Source: Isoetes taiwanensis (Eukaryota; Streptophyta; Lycopodiopsida; Isoetales; Isoetaceae). Taken from it: a DNA stretch of 64,000 nt. The stretch is taken from the NCBI GenBank assembly GCA_021234155.1, contig JAJEKV010000002.1, positions 12,578,725 to 12,642,724 on the forward strand, written 5' to 3'. The position numbers were made by a program, and so were the translations under genes. Shown piece after piece: positions 10,898 to 21,851 of this stretch. Under the pieces are notes generated by a model, which was not told where the DNA came from, did no database searches, and worked only from the letters and a program-made list of their open reading frames with translations. Numbering within the stretch: the first letter of the stretch is position 1; every line of letters begins with the position of its first letter.

Positions 10898-12908
10898 TTA
10901 TTGGATATCCCTCAAGACTTGCAGAATATTGTCTATACTTACTTTTTCTTGTACTTGTCCTACAAATTCTTTAGCTTTTTTCACAATGGATTGCTCTCCT
11001 TCTTGCATCTTTATCTCTATTCTTGCGAGCAAGGGAGGCATTGGTTTACAAATGTTGTTTGTCACCTTAAAATCTTCAAAATTTAAACCAACATGTTGTA
11101 CGGCAGCTTCCAAAGCTGGAACTATACTAGAAGGCAAGGTTGTACTGCGAGTATATATCACTGCTCCTCCGTAACCATCCCATGCATCATTGGACCCTTT
11201 ATAGTAAATAAGAATGTAGTCATCTGCTTGATCCTCAATTTTGGAAGATAAAATATACCTGTAAAAGCAATTGAACACACGTCAGTCCATTTCTTAAGCT
11301 ATAAAAAGCACGACATGAAAATGCATGTATGACATATCGTGGTGGATGTTAATGGAACACATATACACATAGGCACACACATTTTATGCTAAACAAAATT
11401 TAAGATAACATTGATCTCTAGACAAGTTCCATCTAGGCATGTGCTATTTGCTTGAAAATGTACATGTACTTAGCGTTATCTATAGCACTGTAAATGATAC
11501 TCCGGCAATTATGATAAATGGTATAATGCTTGATCCTATTGCATCATGCTAAGAACTAACTTGATTAGTTCAAGAAGAATGTATATCCTAAAGATAAAGT
11601 TTAAACATTATCAAAACAATTGGAATCTAACATTCTTGTATATGTCCAACAAATGAATAGGAGGAGGGAGAGAGAAACAAACCAGTCTTCTTTGTAGTGT
11701 AGAAGTTCATTGTCATGGTTGTGAAGTATTGCAGGATCCTTTGTATCTTGTACAAGGTTCTGCATAGTCTTTCTTGTGATAAAGCCACCATCAGGTGTAT
11801 TGACTCTCCAGGTGAGATTTGCTTGGAGTTTTCCCGGCGTAGCAAAAAGCTCATGAACTTGACAATCATATAGATCAAAAGAAGGATTAAGTCCACTACT
11901 AATAAACCATTTCCCTGTGAAATCAGTTGTTTTAAAATTATGTACAAGAGCACATGGAGGTGGGACATGAAATCGTCCATCATCAGGTTTCTGAGCAACG
12001 CACTACTTCCTTGAAATGACACAATCATTAAATTGGTCCACCACACTATTTTGAAACAAGTCTCCACACTTTAACTATCATAAAAAAGAAAACATTTAGT
12101 ACTTGCAATGGTATGAAAGTGTAGTGCATATGTCCTATCATGCAATAGATTGTCCAATGCTTTATAAAATGATAGAAAAACAAAAAGGGTCTTTTACATT
12201 TACGTCATACTCACTCATTTGGGTTACCACCACTAGAACCTACAGAATTAAGGGAGTCTTAGGCATAAAAACATGTAATATATGATCTTAGATTCTCCAT
12301 TCGAGCTAAAATGGAGTCCTCAAGATGCATTGCACATATATTCTACTTTGACACTTGATATTGATGCTTTTATACAAATGAGCACTTTAATTATTATTTC
12401 CTTGAAAAAATGGTATACCTGACATTCTATCTCATTAGAGCCTCCACAAGTTTCAAGGCATGCAAGATTTGAGGCACATGAGGGGTCTGCGACACAGCGG
12501 GCAAGCTCTGACCTGAAGTATAATCATAAAGTTAACATACAATAAATAAGGCCAATAACGCAATGGCATGAAGCTATACCTGCACTCCCCAACAAGGCAT
12601 GTCCATGTCTTAAGAAAGTCGATAGAATATGCTGAGGAAGGAAACAATATGCAAGTCCCAACAACGATGCCAACTGCATGAAGATTAAACCATGCATTTG
12701 TAATGCGCTTGAAATCTACCGTGTTCCATGATTTGCATCCATTAAAGGACATCCATTTGTATTTGGGAGAAGCTCCAAGTAGTGTGTCTATGGACTTAGA
12801 CAACATTGGCATCTGCTTTTTGGCCTGGTGTGGTACACTAGCTTTTCCATTCTTAACTGTGGCTATGCAAGAAACACTTACAAGAGATATGCAAGGCATG
12901 ATATTCAT
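10898..12908 (-). CDS. VDE: violaxanthin de-epoxidase gene, with one in-frame stop
   Basis: VDE removes epoxide oxygens from violaxanthin to give zeaxanthin in the thylakoid lumen at low pH, using ascorbate. Four minus-strand exons join in phase: 12908-12580, 12512-12419, 12074-11683 and 11258-10898 (391 codons with the stop counted as one). The ATG at 12908 opens a bipartite transit peptide with a hydrophobic lumen signal at residues 77-94 ([18 protein letters not shown]). A Cys-rich domain follows (C104, 109, 116, 122, 128, 132, 140, 144, 159, 166), including [18 protein letters not shown]. The lipocalin domain begins [16 protein letters not shown] and contains [14 protein letters not shown]. 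Codon 165 (12003-12005) is TAG where known VDEs have Lys in SRKKC. The conserved KTCAC segment reads KTWTC, so one conserved Cys is Trp. The Glu-rich C-terminal tail of angiosperm VDEs is short here. It is divergent from BCH. It may be a recent pseudogene, or the stop may be a sequencing error. Confidence 0.88.
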
Positions 12909-13669
12909 CTTTTGATTTTCATACAATGCCTTCACTAGAAGAACGTAACATTATTTTGCATATAGGTATCAGTATATAGACCCTTAGATCCACCAGCAAT
13001 ACAAAAACATATGTAGACGCAAAAGCGACTCAAGCATACAGGACAAAGTTCTACATGTAACTTGACAAGTTGTCTGACGATTTTTGAACCATGTATTGCA
13101 AAATCACATGATGGCCGAATTACTATCCTATATGTCACACAAATATCTTCTTCGTGGGCAGTCGCTCTACCTTCTATCGGACCGCCACTGCAAACAAGTT
13201 GCACATGGTCCATCAGACCCTCAGGTCCATAAGCAAAACAAAAACAAAAACAACCACTAAACAAAACACATAGATGCAAAAGTGACCCAAGGATACAAAG
13301 AGTCATACCTGTAACTCACAAACTGCCTGGCGATTTCTGAACCCTGTGATTTCTTGTACCTGAGAAATCACTATCACTACATTTCACATTGAATATCTTG
13401 TACCTGAGAGATGAGACGTGGAGAAGTGTAGCGTGGAAAATTGTTTTGGCCGCATATCCCTATGATTTTTTCTAAGCCGCATATCCCTATGATTGAGACA
13501 TGCCTCTTAAATTTGGAAGTTGGAAGTAGCCTTGTGTCTGCAAACGAGCCATTGTGATTTTCCTAGGTTGATTTTAGGTTTAGCCTCTGTCTTGTACGGC
13601 GCTTGATCTTGATTCCTTTCTTTACTTTTGTATTGCTTTAGTAAAGCAAAGTCGCAGCTGGGACCCAAC
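12909..13669. promoter_or_regulatory. shared region between divergent VDE and BCH genes
   Basis: About 760 bp separate the VDE ATG (minus) from the BCH ATG (plus), so both promoters must lie here, or overlap, unless untranslated exons lie farther out. Two features stand out. A diverged duplication links 12985-13095 to 13225-13345. A 19-bp direct repeat, GCCGCATATCCCTATGATT, lies at 13449-13467 and 13476-13494, nearer BCH. I see no convincing TATA box at a fixed distance. Co-regulation is inferred from arrangement only. Confidence 0.5.
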
Positions 13670-15431
13670 ATGAATTCTACTCACAGACGCCTGCATAATT
13701 CTTCTCTTGGATTGAATAAGAGAAGCAACAGATATATCAGAAAGATTATGCCAATTTCCATGGCTCTGTTTCAAAAAGAACAGGTCCACAATGCAGGCGC
13801 AAAATCTGAATCTGATGAAGCACCAGTTCAGATTTTCACAGATTTAGCAGAAGATCTGACAAACGATAGAGCTGAAACTGGATATAAATATCTCTTTGCT
13901 GCTGTGGCTCCTACACTTGCTATAGCCACATTGGCTGCTGGGGCGGCTTATGCTGTTTATTTAAGGTTCATATGGCAAATGCAGGTCTGTTCCTCTTTCA
14001 AATTTATCACTCCATTTTTAAGCTGTCTTCTCATTAGAAGAGTTAATGATTTCTTCTTATAGATAAGGAAACGAAGTTCCTAAATAATCTATTAAGCAGT
14101 TTCAAATGTATTCTTGTGTTGTGAGTTGTTATTTCTGAACACTATCTTTGTATTTGATATCTGAATGCAGGAAAACTCAGAATTACCATGGGTAGAGATA
14201 TTTGGCACATTTTTCCTAGCAGTAGGAGCTGCAGTAAGTTTTGAATGACATGTCACTGGTTAATGCAGTTTATAAAATCGTTTGTAGGCCATAATCTTAA
14301 TTTTTTCAGTAGAATTTTGTAAGTAGTCTAGTTGTTTTGCAACTAAGCCAAGATGCTGACTTTGGGACTGATTTCAGGTGGCTACGGAGTTATGGGCTGG
14401 ATGGGTGCACCAAAATCTTTGGCATGGATCTTTTTGGGGTATACATGAGGTGAACATACAACACACTCTGCATAGCCATTTGCTTAGCTAAGTATCCATC
14501 TACTTATCCTGAAGTTTTTTTTTTTCATCCTATATAGTTGCTTCATTGTGCAGTCCCACCATCGTCCGCGAAAAGGCCTTCTAGAACTTAATGATGTCTT
14601 TTATATTACGAATGCCACCCCTGCAATTATTCTTATGACATTTGGCATTCTTCACAAAGGGCTCATCTCTGGACTCTGCTTTGCAGTGGTTTGTCCTCAA
14701 CTTCTCTAGCATGTAACCATTTTGGTTTGCAAGTTACTTGACTATTTCACCTCGCAGGGTTTGGGCATTACTATATGTGGAATCACATATATGTTTGTCC
14801 ATGATGGTGTTTTACACGGGCGTTTTCCTGTTGGCCCAATTGCAAATGTACCCTTTTTTCAGAAGGTTCGGGCTGCTCACCAGGTATGACTAATATTTTG
14901 CGTTGCATTTTCATTTCGAAGTTCAATCTAGTCACCTTTCTCTGATCTTGTGCTAATCCCCAATCTTGTGGTATGATTTAGGCACATCATGCCAACCTCT
15001 TCAATGGTGTTCCTTTTGGCATTCTCTTTGGAGCAAAGGTATGCTAAAGCAATTGCATGTAAAAAAAAGTCATAATAGTGTCCTCAAACTATATGATAGT
15101 GTCCTCAAGCCTGAATGATATAGTGCTATTATTTGCCATTATTTTCCAGTTGTGATCATTTAGATCATATATTCAAAATTTGCATGGATGGCTTCTCAAC
15201 ATCGATGGTGTCACCATATAGTAAAGAAAAAGATAAACAACAATGCTAACCAAATATTGTGCATCATACTTCTAGATTTCTATTTTAACTCAATTGGACC
15301 CTTGCGTCTAATTCCAAGTGAGTAATTTTATGTTTTAAGTAGTAAATGTAATGTCTTTTCAGGAGCTTGAAGAGGTTTATGGATTAGAAGAGTTGGAAAA
15401 ATTGTTGAACAAGGCGAAATCAAGAAGTTAA
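13670..15431 (+). CDS. BCH: beta-carotene 3-hydroxylase (non-haem di-iron), intact
   Basis: The enzyme hydroxylates the beta rings of carotenoids in plastid membranes, making zeaxanthin from beta-carotene. Seven exons with GT-AG borders, all phase 0, give 278 aa: 13670-13984, 14171-14233, 14378-14449, 14554-14688, 14758-14883, 14982-15038 and 15363-15431. The frame is open upstream of the ATG to about 13628 but lacks another ATG there; an upstream exon is not excluded. A Ser/Arg-rich plastid transit region comes first, then membrane segments. All four histidine boxes of the fatty-acid-hydroxylase/CrtZ superfamily are present: H137QNLWH142, H149-E-S-H152-H153, H210DGVLH215 and H236QAHH240. The C-terminal ELEEVYGLEELEKLL is typical of plant BCH. 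The family is usually about 300 aa. Two downstream relatives (17.7 and 23.8 kb) derive from it or from a common ancestor. Confidence 0.95.
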
Positions 15432-15875
15432 ACATCTTGCAAAGTGGAAGACACCAAACATGGTGCATCAGTGTCCCTATAGAAAGGGTTGTTACTGATG
15501 AAGGAACTAAACTAGCAAGCAATATCTATCCATCTTTTCAAGGCAAAGTTACTGGGTATGTTGAAACTAAATTGAAACTCTCAACCTATGATTATAGTTG
15601 GGAGTGTACACAGATATGTAATTTGTACACTTGCACAAATATTTTTAAGATGCATGTATCCTATAGGAAGCTTAAGGTGTTCAGCTTGAGATAAAGTAAG
15701 ATATTAGCTTGGGGATCAATAATGCTTTAGATAAATTTAGTCGATTAACTCTTTTTACTTACAAGGTTGAATCAAAGGGAATATTTGATTGTTGGAGCTA
15801 TAGAATAGAAATTGATTTAAAAAAGAAACCGTTTAGTTCAATAATATAATTTAAGCCAAGTCATTGCGTTTATCT
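15432..15875. other. BCH 3' untranslated and downstream sequence
   Basis: The DNA after the BCH stop is conserved, with indels, after the stops of the other two copies (18385-18815 and 25624-26077). It is therefore part of the duplicated unit. It probably holds the 3' UTR, but I could not place a polyadenylation site. Confidence 0.6.
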
Positions 15876-16135
15876 GTTAATTGCCTAAGGCATCATTTAC
15901 CTACTATTTGGAATCTGAGAAAAGCCACTGTGTACATGGGGATTTGGAGGATAAGCTATTACATTGTTAGCTAAGCTAATAGTCCATATTATGATATATA
16001 GGAAAAATAACAAGGTGTGTTGTTTCTAATGTCTTCTATCCAATCAAATATCCACACATGGCATACATTTTCATTTATATTTTATTGTTCCTTTTTATTT
16101 AGTTTAAGCCTATCCAAGGTCAAAACACCCTTTGG
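15876..16135. repeat. BCH downstream flank, copy 1
   Basis: This block (GTTAATTGCCTAAGGCATC onward, through ATCCACACATGGCATACATT) recurs at 18815-18912 (truncated) and at 41219-41480. It marks the distal part of the duplicated BCH unit and allows the 15-kb insertion behind copy 3 to be bounded. Confidence 0.75.
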
Positions 16136-16264
16136 GATTCGAACCCAAACAAGTTCATAAAGCATAGCTTAATATTATTAGATTGCTTTTAACATGTTTT
16201 AGAGGCCAAATTTTAATCGATTAATAAATCATGGGTAGTATCTTACCATAGAGTCGTAAACCAC

Positions 16265-17570
16265 CAGGGAACCAAAATTCTTGGATTTTCCTTTGATTGT
16301 TTAAAACAGGTAATTTTGGGGTTGTAGGTTTCTGGCGGCACCGCTTACATCACCGCCACAAGTAAATTAACAACAGATTACAAAACAATAAAACAACACA
16401 TTACATCACCGCCACAAGTAAATTAACAACAGATTACAAAACAATAAAACAACACATTACAAAATCAATGAGCCAGTGATCAAAATCCATCATTACAAAA
16501 TTTGATAGTGATCATTCAACAGATTACAAAATCTGATAGTGATCATTCAAAAACTGATTACAAAAACTTATAGTGATCAAAGTTTATCAAAATCCATCAC
16601 TGAAGCTTTCGTGCTCTGAATTAACTTCTCCGCAGCAACCGTCTCATCCTCAAGCATATTGTCGTCCAGAATGTTCATCTCAGGCCCCAAATCCAAGGAA
16701 AAAGAAGGACTGATAATTACAGCAGCATAAGCAAGGGCTACTCCAAAACAAAGACAAATTAACAACCACTTGGCTTCCTCCATCGCCATTAGCTCCTGTA
16801 ATAACATATTAAATCTGTTAATCTACTGCATGCATCTCACAGAACATACATGCAGCTTAAAAAACATACATGCATGCAAAAACATAGAAATATTACCTTA
16901 CACAAACGCACTTACTGTAGCTCCAAGAACTCCAACCTAGGAAACCTCCAGCTTAAAATTTAGATCATGACGATCCATGGCTTAAATTGAGCGCAACCTC
17001 GCAACCTTGCAAAGAGGCACAAACTTCGACCAATGACTAAGTAAACTCGTCCAAAGATAAATTTAAACTCGACCAATCAAGCAAGAAAGTCCAGACTCAA
17101 GGTAATACTTCACAATCTCCTACAAGAAACATAAATATTTGTTAGTAACAACCAAATAGGAAAGCAATAACATAAAGCAGGCGGTTCCCTAGCCGAAAAC
17201 TTGCCTGTAAAAAAGAAAACAACACTTGATCTTCAAAAAAAAGCTCGGCAACGGGGAAAAAGACGACCTAAGGGAAGCGCCAGATACAAGCAGCTCCAAA
17301 AAATGGTCAGATCGTCAAGCGCCTCGATGGATCGACGTAGCGCCATCGCCGAAGCTCCGGAGCTCCGCCATCGCCGAGCAGAAAAGAAGGTAAAAAAAAA
17401 AGGTACCGGAAAAAAAAAAGTTAACATTCCGCTAGGTGGCCGGAATTTTGGCCCCCTGGTGGGTTTACGTGAGGGAGCCGCCCGATTTTCAGGGTTTCCG
17501 GCGGGAAACCGGCAGCGGCGCCGTTGCAAGCGGCGTGGAAACCCCTCAAATCGGGCAGTTCCCTAACACA
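16265..17570 (-). mobile_element. possible small DNA element with a one-exon membrane-peptide frame
   Basis: The block begins near AGGGAACC and ends near GGTTCCCT-like sequence (CAGTTCCC), so GGGAAC-type termini are possible, though no target duplication is clear. It holds a perfect 56-bp tandem duplication (16347-16402 and 16403-16458). On the minus strand, an open frame at 16807-16577 encodes 76 aa with one hydrophobic segment (WLLICLCFGVALAYAAVII) and an acidic tail. A good acceptor (TTATTACAG) lies directly before GAGCTAATGG. The right third (17230-17560) is unusually GC-rich. I do not recognise the peptide. The block separates BCH copies 1 and 2. Confidence 0.35.
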
Positions 17571-17684
17571 TATCCTACATGCTTGCTATTGTCTTTTGGG
17601 TCGTTAATTCAATTATTGTTTTGGGAAAAAAAAATTAGAACATAAATCAATACATGTTGGCACAAAAATTACAACAAAAATTAA

Positions 17685-18384
17685 CAAGTTACTTGACTAT
17701 TTCACCTCGCAGGGTTTGGGCATTACTATATGTGGAATCACATATATGTTTGTCCATGATGGTGTTTTACATGGGCGTTTTCCTGTTGGCCCAATTGCAA
17801 ATGTACCCTTTTTTCAGAAGGTTCGGGCTGCTCACCAGGTATGACTAATATTTTGCGTTGCATTTTCATTTCGAAGTTCAATCTAGTCACCTTTCTCTGA
17901 TCTTGTGCTAAATCTTGTGGTTTGCTTTAGGCACATCATGCCAACCTCTTGAATGGTGTTCCTTTTGGCATTCTCTTTGGAGCAAAGGTATGCTAAAGCA
18001 ATTGCATGTAAAAAAAAGTCATAATAGTGTCCTCAAACTGATTGATATATATGATAGTGTCCTCAAGCCTGAATGATATAGTGCTATTATTTGCCAGTTG
18101 CAATCATTCAGATCATATATTCAAAATCTGCATGGATGGCTTCTCAACATCGATGGTGTCACCATATAGTAAAGAAAAGGAAAAACAACAATGCTAACCA
18201 AATATTGTGCATTCATACTTCTAGATCTCTATTTTAACTTTATTGGACCCTTGCGTCTAATTCCAAGTAAGTAATTTTATGTTATATAAGTAGTAAATAT
18301 GTAATGTCTTTTCAGGAGCTTGAAGAGGTTTATGGATTAGAAGAGTTGGAAAAATTGTTGAATAAGGTGAAATCAAGAAGTTAA
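17685..18384 (+). pseudogene. BCH copy 2: 3' fragment with exons 5-7
   Basis: Homology to BCH starts abruptly in intron 4 (CAAGTTACTTGACTATTTCA) and runs past the stop. Exon 5 (17713-17838), exon 6 (17931-17987) and exon 7 (18316-18384) keep the parental lengths, splice sites and reading frame. Visible coding differences are few, for example NLLNGV for NLFNGV and a Lys-Val-Lys in place of Lys-Ala-Lys near the C-terminus. Exons 1-4, which carry the first two histidine boxes, are absent, so it cannot encode the enzyme. Few differences imply a young duplication or gene conversion. Confidence 0.9.
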
Positions 18385-20080
18385 ACATCTTACAAAGTGG
18401 AAGACACCAGACATGGCGCATCTGTGTCCCTATAGAAAGGATTGTTACGGATGAAGGAACTAAACTAGCAAGCAATATTTATCCATCTTTTCAAGGCAAA
18501 GTTACTGGGTATGTTGAAACTAAATTGAACCTCTCAACCTATGATTATAGTTATGTAATTTGTACACTTACACAAATATTTTTAAGATGCATGTATCCTA
18601 TAGGAAGCTAAGGTATTCACCTTGAGATAAAGTAAGATATTAGCTTGGGGATCAATAATGCTTTAGATAATTTTAGCCGATTAACTCCTTTTACTTACAA
18701 GGTTGAATCAAAGGGAATATTTGATTGTTGGAGCTATAGAATAGAAATTGATTATAAAACTAAAACCATATATGAAGTTCAATAATATAATTTAAGCCAA
18801 GTCATTGCGTTTATCTATTAATTGCCTAAGGCATTGTTTACCTACTATTCGGAATTTGAGAAAAGCCACTATGTACATGGGGATTTGAGGACAAGCCATT
18901 ACATTGTTAGCTAATCACTACTGCTGCTTTACCATATATCACTAAGTATGAGAGCGGATTAAAGCCACCACAAAGTTGACTGCGAATTTATGGGAACTAA
19001 ATAAAAACCAAGATTCAACTCTTGAACCACATCTTTAAATACTTAGCAAACTAATAAAAATAACCTACATGGGATTTGAGGGGATTCGGAGCAAGAACTT
19101 TGCGACTCATTGAATCAACCATAAATAAATGCAAGTGGGTTGTTTGTACTAATCCATAGAGTGGGTTGTTCTTACGAACCATAGAGCACAAATAGTTTCC
19201 AAGCTGCAAGTTGCTCCAGACTACAAGCACTTTATGAAGAGACTTGAAGCTCTGTATATTGTACATTATCTTGACACATTCGGAATGCAGAAAGAAGCTT
19301 TCATGGCTCTTGCCATAGATCTCATTGCCAATCAAATTTTGCTTACATCTAGGTTTCATAAACGAAGAATGCAACCAAGGGCAGTCAGAAGGCCTTGTCA
19401 TACTGTCCTAGTTACACTGTGTTATGTTGTCCTAGTAAAGCTGGCAATACTTGAACCTATCTGGAGCATCAAAGGTCCTAATTAAGCTGGAAAAAAACTA
19501 GAACTTATCTGGAATAGCATACTCCGACATCGAATGTCCTAGTTAGGCTGGCAATAGACTTAAACTTATCTTCTTAGTGAAATGCCCTAACGCCTCAACC
19601 AAGCTCTAGAAAACTTAAAAACTCTTTGCGGATGGAAGAAATCGTCAGAGTTGGAAGAAAACTGCCCGCAGATATTGTTTGTTGGTCTAAGCCAAAAGCA
19701 TCTGATGGGAAGCCGCCTGATGGAAAGAAACATTTGGTTAGAAGCTTCACACAAATGAATGAATCGATTGCCCTTGAAGACATTGGCCTGTAATGCTAAA
19801 AAATCCGTAAGCAAAAGAAAATGGTTTGGCACATTGGAGACAGTCTGGAAACCAACTCTAAACAGCTAGACAACAAAATAAGGATTTTGTCCAAGAAAAG
19901 GACGAAATTTTGAATGCACTGATTTTGCAAATCACAAGCACTATGAAAACTAAGTAGAGAAGAAGCGGAACGAAGAGAGCTCAGGAAAATTCTGGTGTGG
20001 AGATGCACACAACAGCGCTGATGCAAGGAACGTGTAAGCCAAGCTACAAATAGGGCAAGATCCCAGCAGTTGCTAACTGC
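18385..20080. other. BCH copy-2 flank, then unassigned sequence with weak tandem repeats
   Basis: BCH-like downstream flank continues to about 18912. From 19390 to 19585 a degenerate unit resembling GTCCTAGTTAGGCTGGCAAT is repeated about four times. A minus-strand frame at 19051-19401 contains SFKSLHKVLVVWSNLQLGNYL, faintly PPR-like, but I would not assign it. No other gene is seen. Confidence 0.4.
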
Positions 20081-20084
20081 CCGG

Positions 20085-21851
20085 GCACTTGTCCCCTAGC
20101 TCTAGAAGTCCATTTACCATTTTTATGTTGATAATGAAGGTAAATGGGCATCTCAAGAGAGAGAGAGAGAGAGAACGCATAAAACTAGTAAGTTGGAACT
20201 ATATTTCCTCTAGCTCAAAAGACTGGATATAAAACATAGATTTTAGAAAGTCGAACCTATATTATCTCCATCTCAAAAGAGTGAGAGATAAAGCATAAAC
20301 CCAATAAGTTGGAATACTTCTTCCATCTCAAACGAGAGAAAGACAGAATCAGGTAGAGAATCAAATTAAAGCTAGCTCTCCAAGCAAAAATCAGGGCTTT
20401 CTAGCCAAAATATGCCATTTTAAAAAAGAACGTGCCAGAATCAAAGCCAATTTGCATAAACATGAAGTTGAATATAGGAATTAAAATCTCTTTTTAAGAG
20501 GAACAATGAATTGGAACATTTACCTTAAGTTCTTGAGTAGAATTAGGGTGCTTGTTCAAATGCCTGATCCTTAGTTTTAAGTGTATAACATTTTGTTCTT
20601 CTAGAAAAATCATCAATAAATGTTACAAAATACCGTTTTCCATGAAAACTCCTCATGTTCAAAGGACGAACTCCCCTTGCTTTCTTCCTTGATTTTTGGA
20701 ATGGCAGTCGAGTATGCTTGCCAAGTTTGCAGTTCAAACATGTAAACTGTTCAATGTTATCATCGGAAGTATCTATTATCCCCTTTTGAATCATGAACTT
20801 TACATTGTTTTGATGAGTATGTGCTAGCCTTTCATGCCAAAGTCTTGCAGAAGGCAAAGATACAACATTTATACTTTCAAAGATATCCTTATTTGAAAAA
20901 CCAAACAAATTTCCCACTCGTTTTGCCAAAAACTTGATTTCGTTATCATAAAGCACTTTACAATATTTCTTCTTAAAGCATACCTTGTATATCATCAAAA
21001 GTATCTATTATCCCTTTTCTAATCATGAACTTTACATTGTTTTGATGAGTATGTGCCAGCCTTTCATGTCAAAGTCTTGTAGAAGGCAAAGATACAACAT
21101 TTATACTTTCAGAGATATCCTTATTTGAAAAGTCAAATAAATTTCCTAGCTTAGGATACACTACATTTTCTAGCTATTGGTTCAGGATCAGTATAGCATG
21201 TTTCTATGAAAGTTTTCTCGACATCACTATTTCATTCGACCGAGAAGTTGGTTTCTTTCCACTAGTAGTTAATAACCAACTAGATAACATGAGCACATAA
21301 ATCTTGCCAATGGTCACGACCTTCTCAAAAATTTAGAGTTCCACCTTCATAAGCTAGTGTCCCAACCTAACATTAGAAAATATTGTTTCATGATCTATTA
21401 AATTTTCAACACTTGTCCCCTAGCTCTAGAAGTCCATTTACCATTTATACGTTGAAAATGAAGGTAAATGGGACATCTCAAAAGAGAGAAGTTGGAAACT
21501 TACTAGTTGGACTCTCAAACTAGTAAGTTGGAACAATATTTCCTCTAGCTCAAAAGACTGGATATAAAACATAGATTTTAGAATGTCGAGCCTATATTAT
21601 CTCCATCTCAAAAGAGTGAGAGATAAAGCATAAACCCAATAAATTGGAATACTTCTTCCATCTCAAAAAAGTAGAATAGAATAGAATAGAATAGAGTCTT
21701 TTATCGTCCATGGAGTCAGGTAGAGAAGCAAATTAAAACTAGCACTCTAAGAAAAAATCAGGGCTTCAACTACCTGGCCAAAATATGCCATTTTAAAAAA
21801 GAACGTGCCAGAATCGAAGCCAATTTTTAAGAGGAACAATGAATTGGAACA
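20085..21851 (-). mobile_element. Ty1-copia remnant with internal duplication, left part
   Basis: The block contains a gag-pre-integrase frame (separate entry). A segment at 20085-20530 recurs at 21412-21851, and 20767-20913 recurs at 21001-21150, so the remnant is internally rearranged. The second copy is interrupted by a Helitron and resumes at 23180. I recognise no LTRs. Confidence 0.6.
20543..20998 (-). pseudogene. Ty1-copia gag-pre-integrase/integrase fragment
   Basis: The frame encodes about 151 residues. SARLWHERLAHTHQNNVKFM plus CLNCKLGKH forms the HHCC zinc-binding motif of the copia GAG-pre-integrase domain. KRYFVTFIDDFSR follows, the start of the integrase core with its first catalytic Asp. 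The frame is open at the N-side and stops soon after the core begins, so the rest of pol is missing. It is a dead fragment, surrounded by further copia-derived repeats. Confidence 0.85.

Noticed and set aside
17201-17566. Basic 121-codon plus-strand frame resembling a ribosomal or nuclear protein
   Set aside because: Its Lys/Arg content comes from A-rich and GC-rich tracts; no domain is recognisable and the opposite strand is equally open.
19051-19401. PPR-like fragment on the minus strand
   Set aside because: Only a vague pattern (SLHK, LGNYL) is visible; spacing does not fit PPR motifs, unlike the fragment at 36063-36257.
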